Positions 1-13,701 of a DNA stretch of 64,000 bases are shown in pieces. Position 1 is the first letter of the stretch. Each line of letters starts with the position of its first letter. The notes beneath the pieces are model-generated. The model was not told where the DNA came from and made no database searches. It saw only the letters and a program-made list of their open reading frames with translations. Both the position numbers and the translations under genes were made by a program. This DNA is from Pseudoips prasinana (lineage: Eukaryota; Arthropoda; Insecta; Lepidoptera; Nolidae): NCBI GenBank assembly GCA_951640165.1, contig OX621246.1:645001-709000 (forward strand). Direction: 5' to 3'.

Positions 1-1740
1 TCATCACAAGTATTAATTCCTTTATAAAATAGAGACAATATGGATCTGATTTTCGCAACTTCACTAATTCGATATTTAATGACCGTGTTAACAAATAATT
101 GATAATTGTCTTAATAAATAATTGACACCAGCAACTGCAAAGTAAAATAATTACCTATATATTAATTCAGACTCATTGCTAAATAAACCAAAAATAAACG
201 CTTACGACTCAACAAGGACGCGATGAACAATAAGCCCGTGAGAATCGCAAACCAGGGTAAGAACTTAGAATCCGTGTCAGAGCGAATAACTCTGTGCAAT
301 ACTAGCTAGTACAATGCACAGTTTCACATACCAACTGTGAGAATAATTACACGCGGCCTAATGACAAAAACTGCACACATGACCCAATTATTTTGCTTAT
401 CGCGAGCGTTAGCATTGGAGGTAATGCCATTAGATATTGTATCAATTTATCTTTATCCTCGACCCGGCACTCTTGCTAACAGTGATGGCCAAATATTTTA
501 CAAACTGGCATTCACCGATATCTGTAATCGCAGATGAAATATTACAATAGATAAGTTTACAATACAATAGATAGAAATATACGAACATTTTGCGCTCCGT
601 GCCGAGCACTCGATAATGGCAGTTACACAAAACCCTAGTTATTATTTTTTTCTATTTGTTCTCGTAATTTTCGAAAAGTACCAGGTCATCTAGCCACCCT
701 GATGCCATGGATCCGGCGGTGTATGTACAACCAGATACCGGAAGCTCTTGCGTCAGTCGGAGCAAATGTAAGGCATGTCAAATTTAAGAGTCGTTTAAAC
801 GGTGGTTTGTAACTTTTTACAGTTTTAATACATTTGTGATGTCTAAATGATTGAATTGACTGATATTTATAATATTAATGACTATGCGGCTTTATTTCAA
901 GGAATAGCATTACGGATATGTAAACTGACTGTACGAAATAAATGAATATAAATATAAGGCACAGCACGCTCGATAGATGAAGATCTGTAAATAATAGTAT
1001 CAAACAAATAGAGAAGTAACAAGACTAATACAATTTGTCAAAATAACTTGCTACCTATCGCAAACAATGACATCGTTAGTGAACTACCTACGCAGTAAAA
1101 ATATAAACGAGCTAGTTTACTTATGGTGAATACTTTGAATATATAATAGAAATTAGATTAAATATCCAAATCTCTCATTAAGTAATGTAGGTCATTAAAT
1201 AATGCCAATGTATGAGCAGGATTCTTGTACTAAGGTCTACTGAGAAACATAATTAGAATAATACAAAATTGTAATTACTTTTTAAGGGAAGACGCTAGTC
1301 TCCACGACGCAGGAGATCCTAGTGTGGAGTCCAATGGACTGCCAAAGCTTCAATAACCTGTATTGTTACTGTTTAATAATGAAAACACTAGCAGTTCCAC
1401 CCGACTTAAACTTTATAAATTATAGACTGATTACGGATTCAGATATAAAAACTATCTTAGTACAAATCTTCATCAAAATCTGTTTAGTAGTAATCCATAC
1501 TTTTCGCATTTATAATATTAGTGAATAGTAGGAAAACGCATAAATACTGTCAAATTCATCCGAGCGCTAGACACCAAAAAGAAGCGCTTCAAAAACAGCC
1601 GGTAAGTAATTATATTGTAATAATAGTTATATCGTAACGATCTACTTGTAACAGTTGCAAGCAAACTCAAGCTCCAGTCAATTATTATAAGCGAAGAGGT
1701 CGGACAGCGATTACCTCTTGCTTAAGTATAACTGTTGCCT
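1..1740. other. AT-rich sequence without recognisable genes
   Basis: Only short, unconvincing frames (under 70 codons). No splice-bounded exon, repeat family or RNA gene was recognised. Confidence 0.5.
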
Positions 1741-1860
1741 GCACGATTGGTGCAGTGGTATACGAAGTCGCCCGACTACTACTTCGACACAACTAATCTC
1801 AGGTTCAACTCCTGCAAGAGACGTCCAGCGTTTGCCGCACTCCTGTATTCGCGCTTCTTA
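1741..1860 (+). mobile_element. Decayed tRNA-like SINE head
   Basis: GATTGGTGCAGTGGTATACG and CAGGTTCAACTCCTGCAAG resemble A and B boxes. No cloverleaf can be drawn. Confidence 0.45.
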
Positions 1861-3600
1861 TCCGTGAATTGCCTGTAAAGTTCCGTTTAACAATTCGTGC
1901 TTGTAAAGTAACTCGCGAAACCGCGAAACATATATTTCTTTCTTAAATAAATTGCTAAATCCGTGCAATCAGAACGCAGTAGCAATATCCCTTGTTGCGC
2001 AAGGAATAGGAATAACGTCGAAGGTGTCACTTGTGGATGACTAAACTAAATAGACTTCGGCTGTTTACACTTAGCCATTTATACCTTTTCTTTTTTGTTA
2101 GCGCCATCGGCAGGAAAAAGAAACCAACTTGTTGATGTATTATAAATGTGTCTTTATGGTTACTGAAATGCGGTTGCCAGGCGAACCTCTTAGTGATTGT
2201 CTATAGTGTACTAATGTGCACTGCGAGCATAAAATTGCACGACAGAACTGTCGTCGTTCCGTTGGAGGCATGAGGACACGTTACACCACGTTACCAAATG
2301 GCTTGCGTCACGTTCCACGCTTCACGCAAATCTACCCGCGCATTTCATACAGGGCAGCGCGAAATCAGGATGGCGTATTATTCTCGACCTTACGCTTATG
2401 GTTATGACAATTTGATCCAACATACGACAACCGCTACTGGCTCCGACTAGCTCAGTTCCGGAGTATTCTTGAACTCAATGCTGCCTGGCTGATGAATATA
2501 ATTAAGTTTTGAACCATATAAAAAGTGGAAGTATTATTAAGTTACATTATTGTAGTTATCCAAGAGATATCCCTTTTTTAAATTAATTATAGCCTATAAT
2601 ACTTTCTTATAATGTAGCTTCTATATGTGAAACTATTTTTAAAATTGGTTAAGAATATTTTGAGTTCAAGTCAAACAGTTCTTAACTGATTAAAAAATCC
2701 AACTTTTCTCATAATATTAGTTTAGATAAAACAACTAACCCTGTACCTTAAACTATTCAAGACCAATGCTCATAAACGGACAGACAGACAACTGAAATTG
2801 TCACTTACTCGTATTTACCTAAGCACGAGTTTATGGTTTAGGATTGAACAAATATGTACGTCAAAATCTCATTACTGAGATTTATAAACTGACAACTATA
2901 TTTCACTAGGTCCCCTTAGGAATGGATACCTACACAACAGCTAAGCTGCAAAGTACCTAGTTAATGTACGAGACAACTAGGTGACAAGACATAGTTAAGT
3001 TTAGGCATTATGTTAATCTTTTGGAGTCGTGCACAAGCAGATACTCAAAAGCAAATGTAATATAACACGCCCGGTGGAGACGCCTACCGAATACTGACGT
3101 CAAACGGAAGAAAGCTTTTGTTTCGACGAAAGCAAAAACCTATTGTCTATTGTTTTCATATTTATCTATTGAGTAAAGGTACACGCTACACATTGCTATT
3201 GTGCAAATGGATAGGCGAGCGATCTGCGCGGACAACATGAATAAGCAATCCTGCAAACTCTCACTGTCGGCGCGCCGGAAGCTGTGTGACGAATGCGTAT
3301 TATCTCAAGTTAATGTGAACCAGCGGAAACAATGGACACGAGAATCAGGCATGTATTGTACAATAAAGACTGAGACGCTCATGGCGAGTGATCAGCGAGG
3401 TAAAGCACCTAGGAACGCGGTCAGCCCATGGATTGAGAACTAACGGACATACGGTCTATATAGAAAGTTAATTGATCGCCAAACTTGTTTAGTTCCTGAA
3501 ATCTCCGTGCTTCTGAGGGCACTTTAAGCTGTCGGTTGTCATTAGACAGCAGGCGCTAAAGAGGCCTACTGGTCGGCTTTAACAACTGTGAGTGCAGGGT
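1861..3600. other. No recognisable gene
   Basis: Frames are short and lack codon bias or family motifs. A moderately GC-rich patch at 3200-3440 has an 80-codon frame that I could not link to any family. Confidence 0.45.
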
Positions 3601-3682
3601 CACCACAGAGACCATACGATAAACAAAGAATAATGCCTCACGTGAGAGTTACCAATATTGGGCCGATTGGAAATGGTGTCAC

Positions 3683-3905
3683 GCCTGCACGTGTGACGTA
3701 TTGGTTAGAGTCGGCTCGCTACTACCTCGGTTCCCTCGTGTTGCGGGTACGATTCCCGCACAGGACAACTACTTGGGTGAATCGAAGTCTGGAAGTGCTA
3801 TGTTCGTGAATGACACGTTTTTAGTTGTAGATTGCATGTTTGCAAAGATTTATATCCCTGTCCCTTGTGCAGACATAAAAACAAAAAATGGTCATTTTGT
3901 AAGGA
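3683..3905 (+). mobile_element. tRNA-derived SINE, family 2, copy 1
   Basis: It has GTTGCGGGTACGATTCCCGC as a B-box-like block, then ACAGGACAACTACTTG, a hallmark of a frequent lepidopteran SINE. Other copies are at 7905 (minus), 16060 and 22705. Confidence 0.65.
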
Positions 3906-5095
3906 ACCGGAAAAGTCGAACTGCTGTTGGGGTACTCATAATATTTCATTTTTTCATACAGTCGTCGCCTCTGGTAGACTTCGTGTGACTTGTTAATTTT
4001 GTAAATGTACGCGGATGTACCCACCGTTTTCTCATCTAGCAAGAGGTTATTCTAATTGCTTGAGTGAAATTTAATGTTATTGATTATTATCTCATAATTT
4101 TTTTATTCATTAGATGACAACGGTTTTGTGCGTGCATTAGCCTACATAACGCCCATCACATGTAAGAAAATACATGATATAAAAAAAACGAAAACAAAAA
4201 GGAAAAGAAGACGAAAAAAGCAAGCCCAGAGTTTCTTTGTGGCTTTCTTCTCGGGGTCGTCCACCTAGGTAGCTAGAGAAAGCCGCAGATTAGCTAGGGT
4301 AGGCTCCTCAGCGGCGAGGATCGCTTTGGCCCCTTAACGCGTCATCGGTGATCCCGTGCAACTGATCACACCCTCTCTTAGAATTCTGTCCTTTTGCTTC
4401 AGCGGCCCCCTGAGCTGTGGCCCGAACCCCAAAAAGGTGGCCTCGGGTATTAGTCGTTTAATTTAAGCTACTGGTTAAGAGCCTTCTGCGCTAGCCAAAA
4501 GTTCATTGCCTTCAATTCTTTAATTTTAATATTGTACAACTAAATTTCAAAATAATAGACTAGTAACTAGAAAATGTATCTGATAAAACAGACCGCACGG
4601 ACGGACTAATTATTTTTTTGTAATTTTTATACTGTATTCGACTATGTTTATGTACTGCATTGTGAGCTTGACAAGTACAAGTGTATGTTAATACCCAAGT
4701 GCTGAATAAATTTCATTATTTCAACCAATGTCACATAATTATACAATTCTTATAAATATCTAAATTAGTTTCAATCCTCTAAACAAAAAGAGGGGTGTTA
4801 TTGGAAGTGTACCATGAGCATTTTCTCACAGTACCGGCAAAGAATGTATGTATGTACATACCTACCTACTACCACTGAAATTACACTACTTGTCTGCCTG
4901 AACTTATTTCAGTGGTTTTCGATGGTGAATATTGCGGTATCTTTAAACCATCTATAATAAGAGTAAATTAAAAGGAACATGAGACTAACAAAAACTAAAA
5001 AAACAAGCTCATTCAACCCACGGATATCTAAGCATAAACATGTCACACATCGGTCATATGTTACTTACATATCGTATATGCAGTTATTACTCTAT
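3906..5095. other. No gene; purine-rich stretch and repeat debris
   Basis: At 4180-4225 an A/G-rich run precedes GC-richer debris to about 4450. The rest is AT-rich. Nothing supports coding. Confidence 0.45.
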
Positions 5096-5300
5096 TGACA
5101 AAGCTTGTACTTCTTCTGCTCCGACATGGCTTAACGACTGTTGCCTAATGGCTGCAACCGGGACCGGCAGCTTAACATGCCCTCCAAAGCACGGAGACGC
5201 GCAGAAATCGCACTTTGGTGGCGGTCACCCATATTTCGACTGACCGCGAGCTTTGTTGCTTATCATGCCGATCACTTACGGACAACTGAAAGCATCTGGC
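5096..5300 (+). repeat. Relic containing GCAACCGGGACCGGCAGCTT
   Basis: The block from about 5152 with CCGGGACCGGCAGCTTAACATG recurs at about 43688 (CCGGGACCGACAGCTTAAACG). I know it as a frequent lepidopteran repeat motif, probably the tail of a degraded LINE. No coding frame is supported. Confidence 0.45.
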
Positions 5301-5950
5301 CATGGCCCCATGTTGAGAAGTTTTAAACGAACAGTTAGTAATTTTGGTAACCAACTGTACCATCACAAGGTAAAACTGTTAAACCTATAGGTTGTCTGAC
5401 TGGCTAACAAACCCCTACAGGGCCGCCTACGCACGGGACTCTGTTATACTTTCGCTGAGTATGCGCATTTCATTTCTTTGATTCAATTAAATCTGCGAAC
5501 CATGTTCTTTGAACAATTAGTACCAATGAACGTACCAAATTGCAGGATGGCAGATGTAGCCCTGACGTCACACCTCTACTCATACAATGCTCATGGCCTT
5601 ATCTCTTGCCACTAGTGACTAATTAATTATTATTGATAAGTCCGTTCATGCGATGTTTCGGCGCGCTGTGACGAATACGTAATAATCTGCATTTTCAAAT
5701 AAGCCCCAATCTGATAGCTTATTAAAGATGCACATTTCCTGCTCGCTACGCGGAGTGTTATTGTTGTGTTATCTGTTGCATTGCAATTTGAATGTGCGCT
5801 ATATAATTAAGGAGAACACTTCTGCGGGCCAGATACAACACATCATCTGCATCTCTAAGACATAATCCAACGTCTACTCCTTCGTCGTGGACCGCGTTGT
5901 GCAGAAACGATGATTAGAACGCAGTCATTGACTGTGTAATATACATTTTA

Positions 5951-6268
5951 ACTGCCTCGTTGGCCTAGCGGTATCGTGTTCAACCGCAGATACTGAGATC
6001 CTGGGTTCGAACCAAACGAAAAAGAATTTTGGAATTTTTCTCTAAAGAAGAATTTGTCAGTTCCAGCCGTGGCGTTATTTATATACCCCCGTGCCTCGCC
6101 GTCGGTCCTGTATCTGACCTCTTCCTGGTCGTGTCTTTAGTCGTCCCATCGGACCATGGAAAGTTCCTCTGTGTTGACGCACACATTTGTGCACTATAAT
6201 ATGTCCCGCCCAGGTGACCATGCCAGAGACCGACCGCCGCCGTGGCAGAAATTGCACTAGGAGGACAT
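5951..6268 (+). mobile_element. tRNA-derived SINE, family 1, copy 1
   Basis: The head has pol III box-like sequences (TTGGCCTAGCGGTATCGTG; GGGTTCGAACC). The body contains CGCACACATTTGTGCACTAT and the end AGGAGGACATTAT. It shares head, body and tail with copies at 8891, 11255 and 62190. Confidence 0.7.
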
Positions 6269-7904
6269 TATTATTTTTATTATATTAATATATTTAACTC
6301 AATATTTACATATAATTTCTGATTTGAATTGGTCAAAGGCAATGAGACCAAACGACAAGGAATTCGATTTTTATATATTTGCAATCCTTACCTAACAAAG
6401 GATACTATAGCCAACCCGCGTACTTTAGGCAAGCGATGATGTTAAGCACATACTATGTGTTTATTTATGGTGTTGAGTTTATATATTATGTCACGGTGTA
6501 TTTATAATGTTTTACCAATACACGCAGAGGTTAGAATACAGAAGGAGTAAATCATGATCCACCCGCCTCGTGAGTCGTGACTGCTTACTCCCTCACCTAA
6601 TTTACTTGCCATCTTAGAGCTTGTCTATGCCTACATCGACACTACAAACATTGAACGCATTGATGTCAAAATTCAAAAATAGAACTAATGAAAAATATGG
6701 GCGAGTGCAGAGCTAACAGTAATGACCTTTGATTAATACTTTGTGGGTGATATTATTGGTATGAATGCACAATGCGACCAGAATTAATTCGTTTGTCTGG
6801 CGTCTGGCACTGGCCATCAATATGGCAGACTAAATAGTGGTAGTAATATGTATATGTAGTCATCTTTAACAACTTTTATAGCTTATTGTGCCAGTTTATG
6901 CTTTTTAACGAATGCTGTTAATTAAATTGTAGGTCGTATAACCGTATGATGTACTAAGACATCGTGGGAATTATGATACTTTTGTCTTATTTCGGTTAAG
7001 AGTTTTAATTTCATGACTAAGCTATACGTAAGTGTGATGGTAGTAAAAGTTCTCAAGAAGTATACTGCACAACCTAGGGATGATAGACACGACATTAAGA
7101 TACATTTACTGAATTATTTGAACATTACCTACTACATTCCGCGGAACTACTTATATATAGGAGCGTAATTTTAATAGCAGAGTATTAATGGCGGTAATAG
7201 CTGCTAAGGTATTTCACTACGGGGAGCTACTCGCTGCGGATGACGTCAACATCATTTAAAAATGTCAGATGGGTCCCTGCTGCGTCGTAATAGTGCCAGC
7301 TTTTTTCGAAAACCTACTGTCCAAGCGATGATGTCCTCAAGGGTACAAGTCTCCCTAGTCAGATCTCCGACTACATCAAGTTTTTTTGAACATGTCTTTT
7401 GTATTTTCAAAGTCGAACCCGTACCACTAGAATTCCAAATATTCAGACGCGTTTGGGACTACAACTAACCCGAACAGGCGCCGGCGGCGGCGGTAGCGTG
7501 CAATTACGTAATTGACGTAACGCCGCCATGGAGTACCAAGCGGGTATCGGCAGTTGATAGAACCAAAATAACAGCTTCGAGTAAACAAGTAGTACCTACT
7601 TAGGGCCGCTTGCACAACTGTGATTAGTTCGAGTCGAACTGGAGCACTCGCAGCCGCACTGCCGACCACCTGTGCACACTGCTACGTACTCATGTACCAC
7701 AGTGTTCATATTAACTTCCAGATTTGGTCAGCTTACATATTTAACAATTTATTTCGAGATTTTTTTTTAATATAACGTTTACAGTAGCCTTCAGCCCTGC
7801 TAAGCTTTTACTGTTTCACCGGACAATGGATGCGAGCTTGAGCCCGCGTCAAATGATACCCTCTTTGCGGTTCGGTACGATGTATTTATTTTTTTATATT
7901 TTTC
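6269..7904. other. No recognisable gene
   Basis: AT-rich, with a small GC-rich patch (GGCGCCGGCGGCGGCGGTAG at about 7477). Overlapping short frames there are not supported by homology or splice sites. Confidence 0.45.
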
Positions 7905-7990
7905 ATGGGTGACACAAATAGTTGTCCTGCGCGGGAATCGAAACCGGGACACGGAAGTGGCGAGGTACACGAGTAGTCTCAACTTGACAG
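7905..7990 (-). mobile_element. tRNA-derived SINE, family 2, fragment on the minus strand
   Basis: GGGTGACACAAATAGTTGTCCTG and CGCGGGAATCGAAACCGGG are complements of the family 2 B-box region. Only the head region is present. Confidence 0.6.
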
Positions 7991-8890
7991 ATGCATTTTA
8001 GGCTCGGTTTTAGACTCATTTTATACAAGTAACGCTCTAAGTGATTAAGGATCGGGGAGGGTATTTTATCAATAGAAATTAAATGTAAGCATTTCGGTGG
8101 GCGGTGGCTACGATATTTCTGATTGTGTACAATGTCACGACAGTTTCTACTAGCCTCGACTCGCTCTAGGCAAGTAGTGATTTCATCGTCCGATCGTCTG
8201 GGGCGTTCCTGGGACGACAATCCTTACGAGAGTGGACGATCAGGGTGTAATTGACCGACGCGTCGCGACCACCGACAGATTTGGATGAAACTTGATTGAG
8301 CCGACGAAAATTATTCACTTAGCTTCATTCATTAGTCTAGTAAAATTTTCGGCGCTTATGTGCACAATTTAGGATAAAAGCAAATAAAAGGTTTTCACTG
8401 TATATCAATTTATAGATTAGGTCAAACTAAAAATAAATAAATTTTCAAACCTGATAGAAAAAGACCCATTACCTGATAAGAACCCTTGTTGAACTCCGTT
8501 CTTGGACGTTCAGACCCAAAAACAGGCAATTTTTCGGAACTACCGTGGCGCAAGTTAAACTACAACACACAACTACAAGTTAACATTGGTTGCGAAATGA
8601 ATGCTTTTGGAATTTGAACGCTGAAACGCCTCATCTGCGGTAGGACTACCGCTAGAGTTAGACCAACAAGACAATCAAAGAGTTCAGTAGAACACGACAA
8701 TATTTTACAAGTGGATTTGACTAATACCTACAACCTAACCTAAACATGTGATCTCAAAGTTACTTTGTTACTACGGAAACTGGTAAATGTATAAAACAGA
8801 AATGATACTTCTTTTTTTAAAATAATGCGTATTTAATAATATCTAACTTAGGAAAAATTTGGAGGATAAGGAAGTCGCTTGAAAATGAAT

Positions 8891-9140
8891 AGCTGTCTCG
8901 TTGGTCTAGTGGCAGCGTGGTCAACCGCAAGAAAATGAGGTCCTGGGTTCAAGTCCCTGGTCGGGCCAAGTGATATTGGGAATTCTCTGCTAGGCACCCC
9001 GACACCGCCGTACCTCGCAGAAAACAAAGCTGTCGAGTCTTTCCTGTCGTGTCAGCTGTCTGTCTCATCGGATTGTGAGGGTGAGGGGAAAGAAAGTTCC
9101 CCCGTGTTTGCGCACACACAAAATTAAACCAGGAAAACAC
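8891..9140 (+). mobile_element. tRNA-derived SINE, family 1, copy 2
   Basis: TCGTTGGTCTAGTGGCAGCG and CTGGGTTCAAGTCCCTGG form A- and B-box-like blocks. The tRNA cloverleaf cannot be completed, so it is a SINE, not a tRNA gene. Confidence 0.7.
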
Positions 9141-9539
9141 CTCTACCTAAAAAGAGCCTATAGAAAAACAGAAATAATTTGTGGTCTCATACATATCCTC
9201 TTAAAATAGATCTCCGTTTGGTATGAAACTTACATTAAACTACAGTTAAAATAATACTAATCAATAATTACTGAAGTAGTTCCCTGAGGGTCCCAAACAA
9301 TAAACCTGAAACAGTCGCAGTCTCCATGGGCGCGGAGACTTATTTATAACACAGCGTACATACTATATAAATTTACCTTTTTTATTTTATTTTATTATTA
9401 TTACCCTCCTTGCGTAATAATATTACCTACTATAATAATAATATCTAATATAATAATATCTAGGGACAGTGTCACACAGATCTTTCTAGCCCCAAACTAA
9501 GCAAAGCTATGGGTACCAGGCGACGATATACATACTTAT

Positions 9540-9695
9540 ATAGATAGATAAATACTTAAATACATAGAAAACATCCATGACTCAGAAACAAATATTCGTG
9601 CTCATCACACAAATATTTGCACTTACCGGGATTCGAACCCAGGACCACCAGCTTCGTAGGCAGGAGCACTACCAACTAGGCTACGGTGACTAGGA
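9540..9695 (-). mobile_element. tRNA-derived SINE, family 3, minus strand
   Basis: TTACCGGGATTCGAACCCAG (complement of a B box) and CTACCAACTAGGCTACGGTG (complement of an A box) are preceded by AACATCCATGACTCAGAAAC and CTCATCACACAAATATTTGC, as in a common lepidopteran SINE read backwards. Confidence 0.65.
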
Positions 9696-10700
9696 ACAAT
9701 ATTAAAGACGAATTAAAATTCTATTATCTAGCGCAGTTATAAAAAGTTTATCCTATTTAAGAATATCATGGATGGACTATTGTACTTTAATTAGTTACTT
9801 TACTTTTTTGTAATATTTACGTTTATTTTTGTATAAATTTAATATATTTATGAATTTAAATATCACACACAAGCCCAAGAGGCTTCGGTAGTACTATATT
9901 ACTTTGTTATATATTTGTCTTAGTAAATAATGAAAATAAACCGTGTATACTTTCGGACCACTCGCTCGGTTAAAACGTTGTATTTTATGTACAAATTGCA
10001 CGCGAAACACAACACGTAAGTTATAATGTTTATAGCGAAACCTTTTGGGACCGGCCGGCGGCCTAGCTTTGCTAGTAGTTACCACGTCGCTATAAGGTCA
10101 CCCGTAAATAGACGTGGTCGCATCGCCAGGTTGATGGATCACTGCTGACGTGAAGTTACCTACACTTTTCGTAATTTATCAAACTCACCGTGATCACAGA
10201 TAAGTCTACCTCGTGTCAGAAATCCAAATCATGCGATCCATTCGTAATAAAATAAATTCATAGGTACAAGTAGAAAAGGTTATAGACAATTAGGCAATAG
10301 CCTGGCATAGCATCAGGGCTATAGGCAAAGCTTGCCGCTGCCAGGCGCCGGTAATTTCACTCTAATTACTTATATTTATTTAACGAAGCCAGCTGCTCTA
10401 CCACATGGTTGATTTTGCGCGTATGTAGTCTTTGTTTAAAATATAAGTAAATACATAACGATCCTGAACAGTCCGAAGATACTGCAGGAGGCACTCAAGC
10501 CAAGTTTTCTAAGTCTCGTGGACTCTGGAACTTCTAGGCGGAACTAAAATATTTCGAGTGGCCAGAGACGGTCACTTACAATGGCCCATTAAGGAGCAAA
10601 CGAAAACTTGCATGTATGCAAAATATCTGGGAAGGATTTCCATAATAATCATGACTGCTGGAAAAATGCCTCCCTCTGAAGGGAACTAAATAATATTTAT
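9696..10700. other. No recognisable gene; region 3' of the small coiled-coil gene
   Basis: Only short frames. It could hold a further 3' exon of the small gene if the donor after 10734 is used, but I could not find one. Confidence 0.4.
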
Positions 10701-12930
10701 TTAATAAAAGTGTAGTAGGTAAATGTGACTGACCATTTTGGCGAGCATCGTGTCCATCTGCGGCCGGTGCGTGGCGGTGAGCAGCTGTCGGATGACGGTG
10801 GCGTTGGCGACGCACTGCGACATGCAGCGCTGCAGCGCGGCGGCCTGGCGCACCAGCGTCACGCACAGCGGCGCGTCGCCCGCGCTCGCGCCCGCGCCGC
10901 GCAGCACCGACTCCAGCACGTGCGCGTGCGACGATACGCTGTCCAGGCAGCGCCGCAGCTCCACGGCCTCGCGCCGCTGCCGATCTGACACAGAGGCACC
11001 AGCATAACATACCACCATAGCGTTTGGGTCATAATTCTATATGGATGATAATGCTTAAGAGGGTTACGAAAAGGTCAATCGGGTAGGTGTTTCAATCAGT
11101 TAAAGATGAAAATCTAAAATTCCGTTCAGAGTCCCTCAGCTCAGGATATGGCAACAATCTTAAGATGGTTTAAAATATCATAGAGATAAACATAATTTTA
11201 GACATAGCATAGTTAATATGATGACATGATGACAGATAATTTGGTATTTTACTGCCCCATTGATCTAGAGGTGGCATGTTAACCGTAGATAAATGACTCC
11301 CAAGGTTCAAATCCTGGTTAGGCCTAGTTTTATTGGGATTTTCCTGTAAGAGAAACCTCAGAAGCAGTCCAGAGCCAGAACGTCAGCAACATTACTCCCC
11401 ACAGCGGGAAACGCACGCAAGTGCAGTGAGCCTGTTAATCTAATATCTCTCCGATTGTGGCGGCAAGTAGGTAGTGAGGATAGAGAGTGCATTTATGCAC
11501 TATAATATGTCCAGCACAGATGGTTAGTCTCTATTAAACCTGGTCGCCATGGCCACAATTCAACTTGGAGGACATTATCACAAGACAGTTGCCTCAAAAA
11601 AAATATTATAATTTTAAACATGATTGATATATATCTAGCTAGTTGTGAAAACCTATAATTGGTTCAATGCTGCTTATTTTGTCGCTTAAGAAGTACATGT
11701 TTAGTAGCCATTTGTTTTCAAATAAATTATAGTGATTTCAAAAAAATTATGAATTTTATGTTAATCTAAGAATACATCTAATTCTCAATAACTATAATAT
11801 TTTTTTAATTGCGAAATTGCATACCATATGCAATTTTGCAATTAAAAAAATATTATTGTTATTGAGAATTGCACCACTTACCACAGAGTACACAGGGGTA
11901 AAACAAGAGTGATAGAGTGATATTTGGTAATTATAATGCACAATTGGCAATCTTATTGCAAATGCAGAGATCTTTTCCAGATAACTGTTGCATCTAAAAA
12001 TAAATGTTTTAACAATCTGTGCACCTTAATATCTGTATGCAACTAGAAGTAATTATGTATACTTAACTATATTACTACAAACATGTTCGGACTATTTACA
12101 AGCGCTTTTTTAAAGTCTATGTGAATAAAAACCTTTTTTATTTTAATGGATTTAAATTTTGGTGGAAGAAAAGGCAAGTTTTTACCAGTGTATCTATATA
12201 TAGTACTAGTTGAGCCCTGCGGATTTACCCATATCAAACTTTATAAATTATAGAAGTTCTTGAATTATGAAATATTTATGAATTATAGAATATTTTTTAC
12301 ATAAATATATGGTTGGAACTTAAATAGTGGATGTAACTTTAGGAACTTGATTCACCTTTGAATGTGAATAATATGTTGCTACAGGGTGTTCAGTTTCATA
12401 CTATGCCAACTTGGTCCAGTACCCTAAACCAGTGAGCATGTAGGAAGAATGTAATGAGAGTAAACAAGGCGAAAGAGGTGTGCAAGGAAAATAGAAGAAA
12501 ATATAGGACAAATGGAAAGCTGTTGTGTCTGCCTACCCCTCTGGGAAACAGGAGTGTTCAAGACGTGATTCAAGATTATGTTATATCCCTGTGTATGTAT
12601 GAATTTCATTAATGAGTCTAGGTTCGTCAATTTACTAAGTATACTTTCATTTAATTGACTTCTAAATTTAAACAAATAAAATATTATAATCATATTTAAG
12701 TACTCTGATAAGAAAGCAACTACAGTTTTAATTCAAAACAACGCTGTTGCTCAGCATACGGGTTAGATTAACTTACCATGAAAATCATATATACGTTGTG
12801 TTCTCCTCAAGTATTTCTCCTCCTGGAGCTGCCTGTCAGCCTGTGCCTGCTTGTCACGGGCCTCCAGCACTTCCAGAAACGATGAAAATAACGATTTTCT
12901 TTCATTCGTGTTCGTAACGGTTTCTTGCAT
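10701..12930 (-). CDS. Small coiled-coil protein, unidentified, two exons
   Basis: Two exons on the minus strand join in frame. Exon 1 runs from the ATG at 12930 to 12777 and ends at a GTAAGT donor. Exon 2 starts at 10984 after a TGTCAG acceptor; the split Asp codon (G|AT) is completed across the junction. Read on, exon 2 reaches a TAA at 10701, giving 145 residues; an AATAAA on the minus strand (10696-10701) overlaps that stop. Alternatively a GTCAGT donor after 10734 could splice to an unseen exon. The protein is helical and charged: QADRQLQEEKYLRRTQR in exon 1 and RQRREAVELRRCLDSV in exon 2 look like coiled coil. It has no signal peptide or membrane segment. Exon 2 is very GC-rich while exon 1 is not. 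I do not recognise the family. Confidence rests on the phase-matched splice sites. Confidence 0.62.
11255..11576 (+). mobile_element. tRNA-derived SINE, family 1, copy 3
   Basis: Decayed head (TTGATCTAGAGGTGGCATG; GGTTCAAATCCTGG) with the body TTTATGCACTATAATATGTC and the tail CTTGGAGGACATTATCA in common with copy 1. It lies in the intron of the small coiled-coil gene. Confidence 0.7.
11780..11870. repeat. AT-rich foldback, about 40-bp arms
   Basis: AATTCTCAATAACTATAATA pairs imperfectly with TATTATTGTTATTGAGAATT, and TTTTTTTAATTGCGAAATTG with its complement-like partner, around CATACCATATG. It lies in the intron of the small coiled-coil gene. Confidence 0.75.
12026..12146 (+). mobile_element. 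Retrotransposed dispersed repeat, copy 3 (3' end only)
   Basis: The last 120 bases match the 3' part of the repeat at 15590-15690, including CTATTTACAAGCGCTTTTTT and GTGAATAAAAACCTTTTTTA, with more differences. It lies in the intron of the small coiled-coil gene. Confidence 0.75.
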
Positions 12931-13700
12931 GTTGACAGTAAATAAACAGCGATTGCTGAATGATAAATGAAAGTTGATGTATATTTCTCAAATTATTCGA
13001 GTTATGTACGTATAATCCTTTATTTTACACAGTGCGTGAGAGAAAAGAAACAAATGAGGCTAAGAAAATAAATCAAAATTCAAACAACACAACCACCTTC
13101 CTCGCTTCACTGACAGCAACTGTCAGTGAGTATGTAATCTTTATGTATGTGGTGTAGGTACAGTACTATACATGTGCAACTGTTATCATAGACAAGTGAC
13201 AGAAACAATGTTACCAGTGTCATTTAGAAACCATTACATCGAAGCATACAATACGATAAATTATAATTTCCTGAAACAGTAAAAAATACATTTCAGTAAA
13301 TTTTATTTTATACCAGTGTAAAGTATTGGCAGAACTATGTAGTAGTAGAAATATTTTAAGTTTGTAATTTAAGTTTATATTATTATGATTTAAATTCTTT
13401 AGATATCCAGACATGGATTCCACGATACAGGCTTACCTAGAATAGTGTGGGTCCTCAGAAAATGTGTAACTTGCTTGTGCAAAATTACTATGAAAATGTA
13501 AAGATTTTATTTACTTATTAATTATCACAACTTAGAACCTTTAGTAATTATAACAGAAACACACCTATTACTTAGATATTTAAAACTTCGCGACGATATA
13601 TAAGACAACAAAAGGATATAATAATGGTAGTATAGGTATATAGTATATCAGTTTGGGATCAGATGGCGATGTGTAAATAATGTCCCAGGATATTATTATA
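12931..13700. other. Upstream region of the small coiled-coil gene
   Basis: AT-rich, no frame of note. The promoter of the minus-strand gene should lie just right of 12930. Confidence 0.4.
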
Positions 13701-13701
13701 T

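Noticed and set aside
5951..6020. tRNA gene candidates (also 8891, 9600, 11261)
   Set aside because: A- and B-box-like sequences are present but the acceptor and anticodon stems cannot be formed, and each continues into a shared SINE body.
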